From: JANXPZ01 sp033853925
Lineage (GTDB): Bacteria; Eisenbacteria; RBG-16-71-46
Assembly: GCA_033853925.1 (NCBI GenBank)
Contig: JAWOLC010000001.1
Location: 1 to 64,000, forward strand
Length of the DNA stretch: 64,000 nucleotides
Direction: 5' to 3'
Below the pieces are notes generated by a model. It searched no databases. It saw only the letters and a program-made list of their open reading frames with translations, and was not told the origin of the DNA. Below are positions 31,430 through 41,332 of this stretch, piece after piece. Position 1 is the stretch's first letter. Each line of letters begins with the position of its first letter. The position numbers and the translations under genes are program-made.

Positions 31430-33496
31430 ATGCCGATTGCCCACCGTCGCGAGCCGCCTTTCCCGTCCGCGAGATCGTTGCCAGGCTCGGGAACGGGGCT
31501 CGCCGCCGCCCGAGGCGCCCGGACAGGCGCGCGGCGCCTCGGCCGAATCGGGCCGCTCGCTGCAGCGGCGCTCGTGCCGCTCGTTCTTCTGGGCTCCGCG
31601 CCGACTCGCGCCGCCATCCTCGACCTGGCCGTGCGCGACGCGATCGCCGGGAGCGCCGACGGCAGCGCCTACGTGGTCGTCCTCCTCACCCCGGTCACCG
31701 GCGAGCCTCGGGTCCGCCGGAGCGCGGTCGCCGCTGCCGAGTCACGGGTCCTCGCCGGCCTGGCCGAGACCGACTTCGTGCCCGCGTACCGCTACCAGTC
31801 CTTCGCCGCCCTCAGCGGCCGGGTCAGCGCGGCCGGCCTGGCCCGGCTCGCCGCGCATCCCGACGTCGCGGCCATCGGTCTCGATGTCCGGGGCGGCGCC
31901 GACCTGGTGTCGAGCGTGCCCTTCATCGGCGCCGCCGCGGTGCAGAGCCTCGGTATCCGCGCCGACAGCATCACGGTGGCCGTCCTCGATTCCGGCATTG
32001 ACACGGATCACCCGGACCTCGCGGACCACGTCGCGGCAGGCGCGTACCACTTCCTCGGCCAGGGGGCGGACTCGGGTCCAGGGGCCGAGGACGGGAACGG
32101 TCATGGCACGAACGTGGCGGGCATCATCACCTCGCGCGGGCTGGCGACCTACCCGGGAGTCGCCCCCGGCGCCGCGATCCTGGCGGTGCGCGTCCTGGAC
32201 GCCAGCGGCTCCGGCTGGCTCTCCGACTGGGCGGCAGGCGTCGACTACGTCGTGACCCACGCCGGCGACCATCCCCACCTCTGCGTGCTGAACATGAGCC
32301 TCGGCTCGTACGTCCTCTACGACCAGTGTCCGTGCGACGGAGCCTCGGCGGCGACCCTGCTGCTCCAGGCCGCGCTCGCGAGCGCCCGGGCGGCGGGGAT
32401 CACCACCTTCTGCTCGAGCGGCAACAACGGCTCGGCCACGAGCATGACGGCGCCCGCCTGCCTCTCCGCGGCCACGGCCGTGGCTGCCGTCTACGAGGCG
32501 GATCTCGGGCGCCAGCCGGTCACCGGGACTTACGCGCAGGCGTTCGGCACGTCGTTCGCGAGCTGCGCCGACGCCGAGACGGACCCGGACGAGATCACCT
32601 GCTTCTCGAACCGGAGCCCGTGCAACCGGCTCGCCGCCCCCGGCCGCTCGATCGCCGCACCGGGCCTCGGCGGAGGCACGAGCGTCTATACCGGCACGTC
32701 GCAGGCTTCGCCGCACTGCGCGGGGACAGCCGCCCTGGTCGCCCAGGCTCGCCTGGACGCCGGGCTCCCCATGCTGAGCCCCGAGCAGATGATCGATCTC
32801 CTCTCCGCCACGGGCCTGCCGACTCTCGACCCGCAGGGCACCTCGCCCAATCCCCGGCGCGTGGACGCGCTGGCCGCCGTGGACGAGGCCGTCCCTCCCG
32901 TGGTCGCCCTGGCGAGCCCGCGGGGCGGCGAGTCGCTCGCGATCGGCGACACGATCCAGATCCGCTGGCGGGCCCGCGATGTGATCGGCGTCACGGGCGT
33001 GAGCGTGCAGATCTCGCGTGGAGCGGGCGGGTCCCCGGAGGTCATCGGCGAGGAGTCGCCCGGCGCCGATTCCCTGGACTGGGTGGTGACCGGACCGTCC
33101 ACCTCGCGCGCCCGAGTGCGGGTCGAGGCCCGCGACGCCGCGGGCAACATCGGCGCGGACTCGAGCGCCGGCGACTTCGAGATCCGCGCCAGCGGCGCCG
33201 CCGTTCCGGATTGGCCGGCAGGCCAGTTCGGCCTGCTCGGGCTGGCCCCCAATCCGGTGCAGGACCGTGTCTGGCTCGACTTCGCCCTGCCCTTCGCGGC
33301 TCAGGCGCGCATCGAGGTGCTGGACATCCAGGGCCGCCGCGTCGGCCGGCTGGCCGACGGCCGCTTCGAGGCCGGGCGTCATCGGCTCGAGTGGCGAACG
33401 GCAGGCCCCGCGGGGGAGGTCTCCCCGGGCCTCTACTTCGTGCGCCTGGAGTGCGCCGGCAGGCGCTGGACGAAGAGGCTGGCCGTCACGCGTTGA
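31430..33496 (+). CDS. Exported S8 subtilisin-like protease with C-terminal FlgD/T9SS-like domain
   Basis: About 688 residues. A signal peptide lies near residues 36-60 (PLAAAALVPLVLLGSAPTRA), followed by an I9-like propeptide (LAETDFVPAYRYQSFAALSG). The catalytic triad is visible: D187 (VAVLDSGIDT), H225 (DGNGHGTNVAG) and S424 (YTGTSQASPHCAG). An insert with cysteines (CPCDG, CFSNRSPC) precedes the serine. An Ig-like domain follows (VSVQISRGAGG), then a C-terminal domain of FlgD/T9SS type: LAPNPVQDRVWLDFAL, ARIEVLDIQGRRVGRL and LEWRTAG, ending in a positively charged strand. The start is uncertain (31361 and a TTG at 31478 also open), because no ribosome site stands out. Divergent from csp. 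Confidence 0.88.
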   Translation: MPIAHRREPPFPSARSLPGSGTGLAAARGARTGARRLGRIGPLAAAALVPLVLLGSAPTRAAILDLAVRDAIAGSADGSAYVVVLLTPVTGEPRVRRSAVAAAESRVLAGLAETDFVPAYRYQSFAALSGRVSAAGLARLAAHPDVAAIGLDVRGGADLVSSVPFIGAAAVQSLGIRADSITVAVLDSGIDTDHPDLADHVAAGAYHFLGQGADSGPGAEDGNGHGTNVAGIITSRGLATYPGVAPGAAILAVRVLDASGSGWLSDWAAGVDYVVTHAGDHPHLCVLNMSLGSYVLYDQCPCDGASAATLLLQAALASARAAGITTFCSSGNNGSATSMTAPACLSAATAVAAVYEADLGRQPVTGTYAQAFGTSFASCADAETDPDEITCFSNRSPCNRLAAPGRSIAAPGLGGGTSVYTGTSQASPHCAGTAALVAQARLDAGLPMLSPEQMIDLLSATGLPTLDPQGTSPNPRRVDALAAVDEAVPPVVALASPRGGESLAIGDTIQIRWRARDVIGVTGVSVQISRGAGGSPEVIGEESPGADSLDWVVTGPSTSRARVRVEARDAAGNIGADSSAGDFEIRASGAAVPDWPAGQFGLLGLAPNPVQDRVWLDFALPFAAQARIEVLDIQGRRVGRLADGRFEAGRHRLEWRTAGPAGEVSPGLYFVRLECAGRRWTKRLAVTR

Positions 33497-33644
33497 ACGC
33501 CGGGCGCTGGGAGCGTCGTGCCCGGGGCTCCGGGCGGGGACGTTGCGTGGCGCGGCTCGCCTGCCCTAGCCTCTCGCGGGCCACGCGGTGCGGATGGCGG
33601 AGGGGGCCCTGGCGGCCGATGGAGCGAGGCACCATCACTTGCCG

Positions 33645-34652
33645 ATGAAGCCAGAGGAGAGCGCCGCGCCGCGCGCGGCAGACGGCGTGATCGTCGTCGA
33701 GCACCTGGTCAAGCACTACGGCGCCATCCAGGCGGTGAACGACGTCTCCTTCACCGTCGGGCAGGGGGAGATCTTCGGCTTCCTGGGTCCCAACGGGGCC
33801 GGGAAGACGACCACGATCAGCATCCTCTGCACTCTGCTGACCCCCACCGCCGGCCGCGTCCGGGTGGCCGGCTTCGACGTCATCCGCCAGCGCAACGGCG
33901 TGCGCCACTCGATCGGCCTGGTGTTCCAGGAGCCCGCGCTCGATCTCAAGCTCACGGCCGAGGAGAACCTCTACCTCCACGCCCGCCTCTACGGCGTGCC
34001 GCCCGCGGACTACCGGGAGCGCCTCCGCGAGGTGCTGACCCTGGTCGAGCTGTGGGAGCGGAGGAAGGACAAGGTCGAGACGTTCTCGGGCGGCATGAAG
34101 CGCCGCCTCGAGATCGCCCGCGGGCTCATCCACTATCCCAAGGTGCTGTTCCTGGACGAGCCCACGCTGGGTCTCGACCCCCAGACGCGCAATCACCTGT
34201 GGACCTACATCCTTCGGCTCAAGGCGGAGAAGGGAATGACGATCTTCCTCACGACGCACTACATGAACGAGGCGGAGTACTGCGACCGGATCGGCATCAT
34301 CGACCACGGTCGCCTGGTGACCCTGGATGCGCCGGATCGGCTGAAGGAGCGCCTGGGCGGCGACGTGGTCAGTCTGCGCAGCCCGGCGCCCCCCGCGGCC
34401 GTGATCGAGGAGTTGAACCTCCTGGGGCTCGCGGCCAGGGCCGACGGAGACTCGATTCGCTTCGAGACGGGCGATGCCGGGCGGCACGTGCCCGAGATCA
34501 TCCGCTCCCTCTCCGTGGCGGTGGACTCCATCGAGATCCACAAGCCCACGCTGGAGGACGTCTTCCTCGCGCTCACCGGCCACGCCCTGCGGGACTTGAC
34601 CGGCGCGAGCGAGCGTGCCCGGCAGTCCCTCCGCCACATGAGGAGGCACTGA
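33645..34652 (+). CDS. ABC transporter ATP-binding protein (DrrA type)
   Basis: 335 residues. Walker A GPNGAGKTTTIS, signature FSGGMKRRLEIARGL, Walker B VLFLDEPTLGLDP and the H-loop TTHYMNEAEYCD. The C-terminal 80 residues end in PTLEDVFLALTGHALRD, as in DrrA-type exporters. The next gene overlaps by TGATG and encodes its permease, so the pair forms a two-gene exporter of an unidentified lipid, polysaccharide or drug. The ATG at 33645 fits the family length. Confidence 0.92.
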   Translation: MKPEESAAPRAADGVIVVEHLVKHYGAIQAVNDVSFTVGQGEIFGFLGPNGAGKTTTISILCTLLTPTAGRVRVAGFDVIRQRNGVRHSIGLVFQEPALDLKLTAEENLYLHARLYGVPPADYRERLREVLTLVELWERRKDKVETFSGGMKRRLEIARGLIHYPKVLFLDEPTLGLDPQTRNHLWTYILRLKAEKGMTIFLTTHYMNEAEYCDRIGIIDHGRLVTLDAPDRLKERLGGDVVSLRSPAPPAAVIEELNLLGLAARADGDSIRFETGDAGRHVPEIIRSLSVAVDSIEIHKPTLEDVFLALTGHALRDLTGASERARQSLRHMRRH

Positions 34653-35419
34653 TGAGAAACGAGCTGCGCGGGCTCTTCGTCATCTGGCAGCGGGAGATGC
34701 TGCGCTACGCCCGCAACCGCACGCGCATCGTGACCTCGCTCTTCCAACCGCTCCTCTTCCTCGTCATCTTCGGCAGCGGCCTGCGCCAGAGCCTGAGCGG
34801 TCAGGGAGTCGGCGGCGACTTCTTGAGGTTCATGTACCCGGGGATCGTGGCCATGGGCATCATGGGCATGGCCATGACCTCGGCCATCTCGATCGTCTGG
34901 GATCGGGAGTTCGGCTTCCTCAAGGAGATCCTGGTCGCCCCCGTCGCTCGCACCACCATCGCGCTCGGCAAGGCCGTGGGAGGGACGACGACCGCGCTCG
35001 TCCAGGCGGCGATCCTCCTCGTGCTCGCCCCCTTCATCGGCATCCGGCTCACGGTGGGGCACCTCGCCGCTCTCCTCGGCCTGGGAGCCATGCTCTCCTT
35101 CGCCGTCTCGGGCCTCGGCATCCTGGTCGCCTCCCGCATGAAGTCCGTCGAGAGCTTCGGCCTGGTCATGCAGTTCGTGCTCTTCCCCATGTTCTTCCTC
35201 TCGGGAGCCTTCTTCCCCTTGCAGCGCACGCCCCCCTGGATGCAGCTCCTCACGCGCCTGAATCCGCTCTCCTACGGGGTGGACGCGTTTCGCGGCGTGC
35301 TGCTGGGCTCGGGAAGCCCGGCGCTCGTGCAGTCCATCCCCACGAACGTGGCCTGGCTCGTGGGCTTCTCCTGCGCGTTCATGACCCTGGCCGTGTGGCA
35401 GTTCCGGCGCATGGACTGA
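34652..35419 (+). CDS. ABC-2 type transporter permease
   Basis: 255 residues with six predicted membrane helices. ABC-2 features: FVIWQREMLRYARNRTRIV, LFQPLLFLVIFGSGLR, FGFLKEILVAPVARTTIALG, MFFLSGAFFPLQRTPPWMQ and LNPLSYGVDAFRGVLLG. It is the membrane partner of the ATPase; AGGAGG precedes the overlapping ATG with 5-nt spacing, so both are translated together. Together they probably export a small molecule or lipid. Confidence 0.92.
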   Translation: MRNELRGLFVIWQREMLRYARNRTRIVTSLFQPLLFLVIFGSGLRQSLSGQGVGGDFLRFMYPGIVAMGIMGMAMTSAISIVWDREFGFLKEILVAPVARTTIALGKAVGGTTTALVQAAILLVLAPFIGIRLTVGHLAALLGLGAMLSFAVSGLGILVASRMKSVESFGLVMQFVLFPMFFLSGAFFPLQRTPPWMQLLTRLNPLSYGVDAFRGVLLGSGSPALVQSIPTNVAWLVGFSCAFMTLAVWQFRRMD

Positions 35420-35765
35420 GGCGCCGGTCGGCAGGAGAAGGAGCGCGAGGCCGCTCCGGCGCGGGGCGACCGCCGCAGCCCGGCCCGATGGCCGGACGCA
35501 GGAGCGACGCGGGGGAGGAGAGCCGGGCTCATCCGAGCTGCGGCCCGCGCCTGCCGAGCCGCGAAGCGGGCCTCGGCGGCGTGGCTCGCCGCCTCACTGC
35601 GCCGGACGGCCCGATCACTTTCCCGAAACACTCCCGCACGACCCTGCATCTAGCATAGGCACGGAGAGCCGCTCGGGCAGCCCGGGAGGACCTCCGCCGG
35701 CGAGCCAGCCCGCCCGGAGGATTCCGGCTGGTGCCGAAGCTCGAGGCCACCCATGGAGGCCGACA
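35420..35765. other. Intergenic region before the TlpA-ApbE operon
   Basis: 346 bp without a convincing gene. It holds TAGCAT (35651-35656) as a possible -10 about 110 nt before the TTG start of the TlpA-like gene, but no matching -35 box. Confidence 0.4.
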
Positions 35766-36364
<599 letters not shown>

Positions 36365-36368
<4 letters not shown>

Positions 36369-36601
36369 AGCGAAGCGGGAAGAGAGTCCTGGGAGCCGCG
36401 CTGCTCCTCGTTCTGGCCGCGGCGAGCAGCGGGTGCGCGGCGATGTCGGTGCGGCCCTGGGACAGGGATCTCCTGGCCCAGAAGAAGATGCGCCTCGATC
36501 CCTCACCCATGATCAACTCCGTGGACGACCACGTCTACTTCAGCAAGGAAGGATCCACCGGGGGGCAGAACGTCGGTGGCGGGGGCTGCGGGTGCAACTA
36601 G
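36365..36601 (+). CDS. DUF4266 lipoprotein
   Basis: 78 residues. A signal peptide with a lipobox-like end (LAAASSGCAAM) would give a lipid-anchored Cys near residue 24. The mature part reads VRPWDRDLLAQKKMRLDP, then HVYFSKEGSTGGQNVGG and finishes with GGGGCGCN. This matches DUF4266, a small protein found with DUF3570 and ApbE. The two cysteines in the Gly-rich tail have no known role; they could bind metal or take part in redox with the neighbouring thioredoxin. Position -3 of the lipobox is Ser rather than Leu. Confidence 0.82.
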
Positions 36602-36624
36602 ACCCCGCGGGCCGCATCGTCTCC

Positions 36625-37878
36625 GTGCGGCAACGGCTGAGCGCCGCAGCCTGCGTCCTCCTGGCCGCCGGCGTGCCCGCGGGGGCGCGGGCGGACCCTG
36701 CCGGCGCCGCCGCTCCCGACACCGCGGCCTGGCAGCTCGACGCGACGGGCCTCATCTACGGCGAGGAGAACCGCGCGAACGTGGTCGAGCCCGTGGCTCG
36801 CCTCACCCGTCTCTTCCCCGACGGCCAGACCCTGTCGGGACAGTTCACCATCGACGCGATCAGTGGGGCTTCGCCCACGGGAGCCTTGCCTTCGGGACAG
36901 GCCCAGACGACCACGAGCGCCTCGGGCACGGTGACCACCATCCCGGCGGGGCAGATACCCACCAAGCCGTTCCGAGACCTGCGAGGCGCGGTGGACCTGG
37001 AGTGGCAGCGGCCTCTCGGCAGCCTGTTCACCGCCACGACCGGGGGACACTTCTCGCGGGAGAAGGACTACCAATCCCTGGGCGCGAACGTGAAGTTCTC
37101 CCTGGACGTCCTTCGCCGCCTGGCCACGCTCACCGCAGGCGTGGGGTACAACCGCGACGGGGTCTTTCCCGTGGGGGGCACGCCGCCCGGACTGTCCGAT
37201 GGTACCGTCATCCTCACGACCGCTCCCAATCCGAAGCGGGTCACGACGGGAGTCGTCGGCCTCTCGCGGGTGCTCACCCGGCGCTGGCTCGTGGGGGTGG
37301 ACGCCTCGCGAACCTCGGAGCGCGGCTATCTGACCGAGCCGTACAAGGTCGTGAGCGTGGTGGACTCCGTGTCCGGACTCCCCATTGGCCAGCTCACGGA
37401 CAGCCGTCCCTCCACGCGCAGCCGCAACGACGTGCTCGCCAGCTCCGTGTACCACCTGACCGACGACGTGATCTACGCCTCGTACCGGTACTACTGGGAC
37501 GACTGGGGGGTTCGCTCGAACACGTTCGACGTCAAGTACCGGCACGAGCTGCCGCAGGGCACGTACGTCGAGCCCCACCTGCGCGTCTACACGCAGACTC
37601 CAGCCCGATTCTTCCGCTTCGGCCTCGTCCAGGGAGCGCCGCTCCCGGCCTTCGCCACGAGCGACGACCGCCTGGGGCCCCTGCGGACGGCGACCCTCGG
37701 AGCCACCTTCGGCTTCCACATCCCCGACCAGCCCGGGGACTTCACCGTGCGGGGGGAGTACATCCGCCAGTGGGGTCGGGGGCACCCCGCCGACGCTCTC
37801 GGAGCCATGCGCCAGTTCGATCTCTTCCCCGCTGAGAACATCGGCTCGCTGGTGGCCGGATACTCGGTCCAGTTCTGA
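36625..37878 (+). CDS. DUF3570 outer-membrane barrel with likely flavinylation site
   Basis: About 417 residues. Signal peptide (RLSAAACVLLAAGVPAGARA), then alternating beta strands that fit an outer-membrane barrel, ending in a C-terminal aromatic (VAGYSVQF). Residues 77-83 read DAISGAS, very close to the site in which ApbE links FMN to Ser or Thr (D-x-x-S/T-G-A-T/S; DxLSGAT in NqrC/RnfG). The candidate FMN-bearing residue is S83. ApbE is the next gene, 7 nt downstream, and DUF4266 precedes. GTG 36625 is chosen; GTG 36592 is an alternative. The protein is thus a probable surface flavoprotein; its electron partners are unknown. Confidence 0.8.
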   Translation: MRQRLSAAACVLLAAGVPAGARADPAGAAAPDTAAWQLDATGLIYGEENRANVVEPVARLTRLFPDGQTLSGQFTIDAISGASPTGALPSGQAQTTTSASGTVTTIPAGQIPTKPFRDLRGAVDLEWQRPLGSLFTATTGGHFSREKDYQSLGANVKFSLDVLRRLATLTAGVGYNRDGVFPVGGTPPGLSDGTVILTTAPNPKRVTTGVVGLSRVLTRRWLVGVDASRTSERGYLTEPYKVVSVVDSVSGLPIGQLTDSRPSTRSRNDVLASSVYHLTDDVIYASYRYYWDDWGVRSNTFDVKYRHELPQGTYVEPHLRVYTQTPARFFRFGLVQGAPLPAFATSDDRLGPLRTATLGATFGFHIPDQPGDFTVRGEYIRQWGRGHPADALGAMRQFDLFPAENIGSLVAGYSVQF

Positions 37879-37885
37879 GGCTCGC

Positions 37886-38809
37886 GTGTCCACGGTGCCT
37901 CGGCTCTCCGCTGCCGCCAGCCACGGCTCGACGTCGCTGCTGCGGGTCGGTGACTATTTCGCCGGCCACTTCTCGGCGATGGCCAGCCCCTGCGAGGTGC
38001 TGGTGGACACGGACGATCGCGGCGAGGCAGCCCGGGCGCTCGCGGCGGCGCGCAGCGAGGCGGCGCGAATCGAGCGGAAGTACAGCCGCTACCGCGCGGA
38101 CAACCTCGTCCACCGCCTGAACCACGCGGCCGGACGGCCCGTCGCCGTGGATGCGGAGACCGCGCGGCTCCTCGACTACGCCGCCGCCTGCCACGAGATG
38201 TCGGAGGGGTCGTTCGACATCACCTCGGGCGCGCTGCGGCGCGTCTGGAAGTTCGACGGCAGCGACCGGGTGCCCACGGCGGAGGCGGTGGGGGACGTGT
38301 TGCGGCTGGTGGGCTGGGAGCGGGTGACCTGGGCGGACTCCGTGCTGCAGATGCCGGCGGGCATGGAGATCGATCTGGGTGGGATCGGCAAGGAGTACGC
38401 CGTGGACCGCGCCGCGGCCCGCGTGGCGGCGCGCACGGACGCCGCCTTCCTCGTCAACTTCGGCGGCGACCTCTTCGCGCGCGGTCCGCGCCGCGGGAAT
38501 CGCTCCTGGGGCGTCGGCGTCGACGACCCCGCTCAGACGGGCGAGGCCACGCGGCTCCAGATCGAGCTCACCCGGGGTGGCCTGGCCACGAGCGGGGACG
38601 CTCGGCGCTACCTGCTCTGGCAGGGCAGGCGCCTGGGCCACATCCTGAATCCGAAGACCGGCTGGCCCGTGGAGGGCGCGCCCCACTCGGTGACGGTCCT
38701 CGGCCCCACTTGCCTCGAGGCCGGGACGCTCTCCACCCTCGCCTTCCTGCATGGACCGCGAGCCCGCGACTTCCTCGCCGGCCAAGGGGTCCAGTTCTGG
38801 ATCCTGTGA
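37886..38809 (+). CDS. apbE: FAD:protein FMN transferase ApbE
   Basis: 307 residues. ApbE moves FMN from FAD onto a Ser or Thr of a target protein. Motifs: FSAMASPCEVLVDT near the start, IERKYSRYRADNLVHRLN, GSFDITSGALRRVWKF, EIDLGGIGKEYAVDRA, VNFGGDLFARG and the metal/FAD site LGHILNPKTGWPVEGAP. No clear signal peptide is visible after the GTG at 37886, although ApbE usually acts outside the cytoplasm; an earlier, in-frame start inside the DUF3570 gene is open but not convincing. It is the last gene of the TlpA-DUF4266-DUF3570-ApbE operon, so DUF3570 is the expected substrate. Confidence 0.92.
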   Translation: MSTVPRLSAAASHGSTSLLRVGDYFAGHFSAMASPCEVLVDTDDRGEAARALAAARSEAARIERKYSRYRADNLVHRLNHAAGRPVAVDAETARLLDYAAACHEMSEGSFDITSGALRRVWKFDGSDRVPTAEAVGDVLRLVGWERVTWADSVLQMPAGMEIDLGGIGKEYAVDRAAARVAARTDAAFLVNFGGDLFARGPRRGNRSWGVGVDDPAQTGEATRLQIELTRGGLATSGDARRYLLWQGRRLGHILNPKTGWPVEGAPHSVTVLGPTCLEAGTLSTLAFLHGPRARDFLAGQGVQFWIL

Positions 38810-38824
38810 GGCTGGCCGCCCTTC

Positions 38825-39127
38825 TCAGGGACGCAGCGGCGCCGCGGCCATGTCGCCGATCACCGTGGTCCACTCGCGCACCCGCCAGCGGGGCACCAGG
38901 CCGTTGAGCACGTAGGGATCGGACTGCGCGAAGGCTTCCGCCACCCTCGGCGATTCGCCGCAGAAGAGCAGGATGGCGCCGTCCACGGGGTCGGCGAGCG
39001 CGCCCCCGAGCACCAGCTCTCCGCGGGCGTGGGCGGCCCAGGCGTACCCGAGGTGGGCTGTCCGGTACATCTTCCGCCTCGTCAGATAGTCGTCTGTCAC
39101 CTCATAGAAGAGCAGGAAGTGCCTCAT
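38825..39127 (-). CDS. YciI-like protein
   Basis: 100 residues, full length. MRHFLLFYEVTDDYLTRR is the YciI start; conserved Asp and His (HLGYAWAAHARGELVLGG, DPYVLNGL) fit the fold. Such proteins form dimers of unknown function, sometimes with a chlorinase-like pocket. The start ATG is preceded by GAGGAGG. It converges with apbE. Confidence 0.85.
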   Translation of the reverse strand: MRHFLLFYEVTDDYLTRRKMYRTAHLGYAWAAHARGELVLGGALADPVDGAILLFCGESPRVAEAFAQSDPYVLNGLVPRWRVREWTTVIGDMAAAPLRP

Positions 39128-39367
39128 CCCATGCCTCCTCGTCGGGATCCCGGCCAAAGGCGAGCCGGCAGAATGTACACCCCGGCTCGGGGGAGGGCGG
39201 GCCAGCGTGGCGGCCGGGCCACGGGGAGTCGTCTGATTGCCCCGTTCCGGGGGCCGGGATGACAGCGGGGTCGACAGTTGCGTCTTCGAGTAAGCTGGAT
39301 GCGGAGCCTGCGATGGAGGGCGACGCGGGGACCGGAACTTGCATCTGAACCCTTTGGGAGCGGAGTC

Positions 39368-41197
39368 ATGCGAAGACGGGAGCGAATCGGGGCGGCCGCC
39401 CCGCACAGGCATGCGCGCCTTCGGCGCCTCGCCCGGCGAGGCGCGGGAGCGTTCTTCGCGATGTGCATTGCGGGCGCCCTGGTGGCCGTGGCGGCCCGGG
39501 CGGACGAGGTCGCCGATGGCGACCGCGCCTTCGCGGCCGGCCGACTGGACGAGGCCCTGCGGCACTATCAGCAGGCGGCCAAGAGCGGCAGCCCGATCGG
39601 GCAAGCCGGCGTCGGCCGCGTGTGGCTGCGGCGCGGCCGCTACGAGCTGGCCATGGAGGCCTTCCAGCAGGCCGTGCACATGGACTCGGAATGCGCGCCG
39701 GGCTACTACGGCATGGGCGAGGTGCTCAAACGGCAGGGAAAGTGCCCGGACGCCATCCCCAACTTCGAGCGCGCCACGCGCATCAACCGCCGTTACCCCG
39801 AGGCCCAGCTCGATCTGGGCAATTGTCTGGTGGCCGCGGGTCGTTTCGAGGACGGCCTCGCGGCCCTGAACAAGGGCCTGGAATGGGGGCCCACGTGGCA
39901 GCCCCGCTTCCTGGTCGCGCGGGCGAGCGCCTGGCTGAGCCGCGATTCGCTCCGCGCGGCCGGGATCGACTTCACTCGCGCCCGCGAGCTGGCGCCCAAC
40001 GACCCCACGATCCGCCGCGCCGTGGGTGAGTTCTACATGCAGCGAGGAACCTGGGCGCTGGCGGTGCCGGAGCTGCAGGCGGCCGTGGCCCTCGATTCCA
40101 CCGATGCCGACGCGCAGTACTCGCTCGCCCAGGCTCTCTTCTTCGATCAGCGCTACGACGAGGCCTTGCAGACCTACCGGAACCTGATCGCCCGGGATCC
40201 CGACTACGCGCCCGGCCTGATCGGGCTCGGGGACCTGCTCTATCGCGCGGCCACGGCCGACCCCCGCCGCTACCAGGAAGCGCGCGCGCCCCTTCTGCAG
40301 TACACGCTCCTCGAGCCCAAGGACCCGAAGGGCTGGAGCCTGCTCGGGCGGACCTACTTCCACCTCGGGGTGATGGACTCGGCCCTCACCGCCCTCACGA
40401 CGGCCGAGAAGCTCGGCGACACGACCAAGGAGTCCTTCACCGATCTGGGCCTCGTCTACGCCGACCGCAAGGAGTGGGATCAGGCCGTGGCTGCCCTCAG
40501 CAAGGGCGATCTCGGCGTGCGCGAGTACTCGATCCTGGGGCAGATCTTCGAAGTGACGGGCAGGTCCGAGCAGGCGGACTCGGTGTACCGCCTGATCCTG
40601 GCACAGGACTCCACGTCGGCGGTGGCGGGACTGGCTTACGGGCAGCGGGCCAAGGCGAGCTTCCGGGCCAAGGACTTCCCGGGGGCGCTGGATCTGTTCC
40701 AGCGGGCCATTGCCATCCAACCGGCGAGGGGCGAGTACTACTTCTACGAGGGTCTTTGCCTGAAGGAGCTGAATCGCGCCCCCGAGGCGCTGACGGCCTT
40801 GCAGAAGGCGGCGACCATCGACTCGACCCAGGCCGACCGCTTCTTCTGGCTGGGTGTCGTCGAGGACGGGCTGAAGCAGGTGGACGACGCTCAGCGGGCG
40901 TTCCAGCGCTCGATCGACCTCGCTCCGACGGGTCCCACGGCGGCTACCGCCTATCGGCAGCTCGGCTACTACCAGCTCCTGGACAAGAAGTGGACGGCCG
41001 CGACCCCGCTCCTCGAGAAGGCCGTGAGCCTGGCGCCGAACGACGAGCAGGCCTGGCTCTGGCTGGCTCAGGGGCACCAGAACGCCGGGAACCGCACGAA
41101 GGCCGCGGAATGCTATCGCAAGGTGCTGAGCCTGGACCCGAAGAACAGCGAGGCCCTGAAGGGACTGAAGAGCCTGGGCCCCGCGGCCAAGAAGTAG
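39368..41197 (+). CDS. Exported tetratricopeptide-repeat protein
   Basis: About 609 residues. Signal peptide near residues 20-46 (AFFAMCIAGALVAVAARA), then about fourteen TPR-like units such as VADGDRAFAAGRLDEALRHY, PGYYGMGEVLKRQGKCPDAI, YSLAQALFFDQRYDEALQTY, AWLWLAQGHQNAGNRTKAAE and CYRKVLSLDPKNSEALKGL. It is probably a periplasmic or outer-membrane-associated scaffold. No catalytic motif. The ATG at 39368 gives a normal signal; an upstream start at 39278 would add 30 residues of basic sequence. It runs in the same direction as the rhodanese gene. Confidence 0.85.
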   Translation: MRRRERIGAAAPHRHARLRRLARRGAGAFFAMCIAGALVAVAARADEVADGDRAFAAGRLDEALRHYQQAAKSGSPIGQAGVGRVWLRRGRYELAMEAFQQAVHMDSECAPGYYGMGEVLKRQGKCPDAIPNFERATRINRRYPEAQLDLGNCLVAAGRFEDGLAALNKGLEWGPTWQPRFLVARASAWLSRDSLRAAGIDFTRARELAPNDPTIRRAVGEFYMQRGTWALAVPELQAAVALDSTDADAQYSLAQALFFDQRYDEALQTYRNLIARDPDYAPGLIGLGDLLYRAATADPRRYQEARAPLLQYTLLEPKDPKGWSLLGRTYFHLGVMDSALTALTTAEKLGDTTKESFTDLGLVYADRKEWDQAVAALSKGDLGVREYSILGQIFEVTGRSEQADSVYRLILAQDSTSAVAGLAYGQRAKASFRAKDFPGALDLFQRAIAIQPARGEYYFYEGLCLKELNRAPEALTALQKAATIDSTQADRFFWLGVVEDGLKQVDDAQRAFQRSIDLAPTGPTAATAYRQLGYYQLLDKKWTAATPLLEKAVSLAPNDEQAWLWLAQGHQNAGNRTKAAECYRKVLSLDPKNSEALKGLKSLGPAAKK

Positions 41198-41332
41198 ACG
41201 CTCGCCGCAGCGGCGGCACGAGAGCGCGGGCGGCGACGGAGACCCGATGGGCCGCCCGCGAGGCACGGCCGCCCGTGAGCAACGCCAGCGGAAAGCGAGA
41301 GCAGGCCCGATCCACGGAGGAGATGCAGGCAC

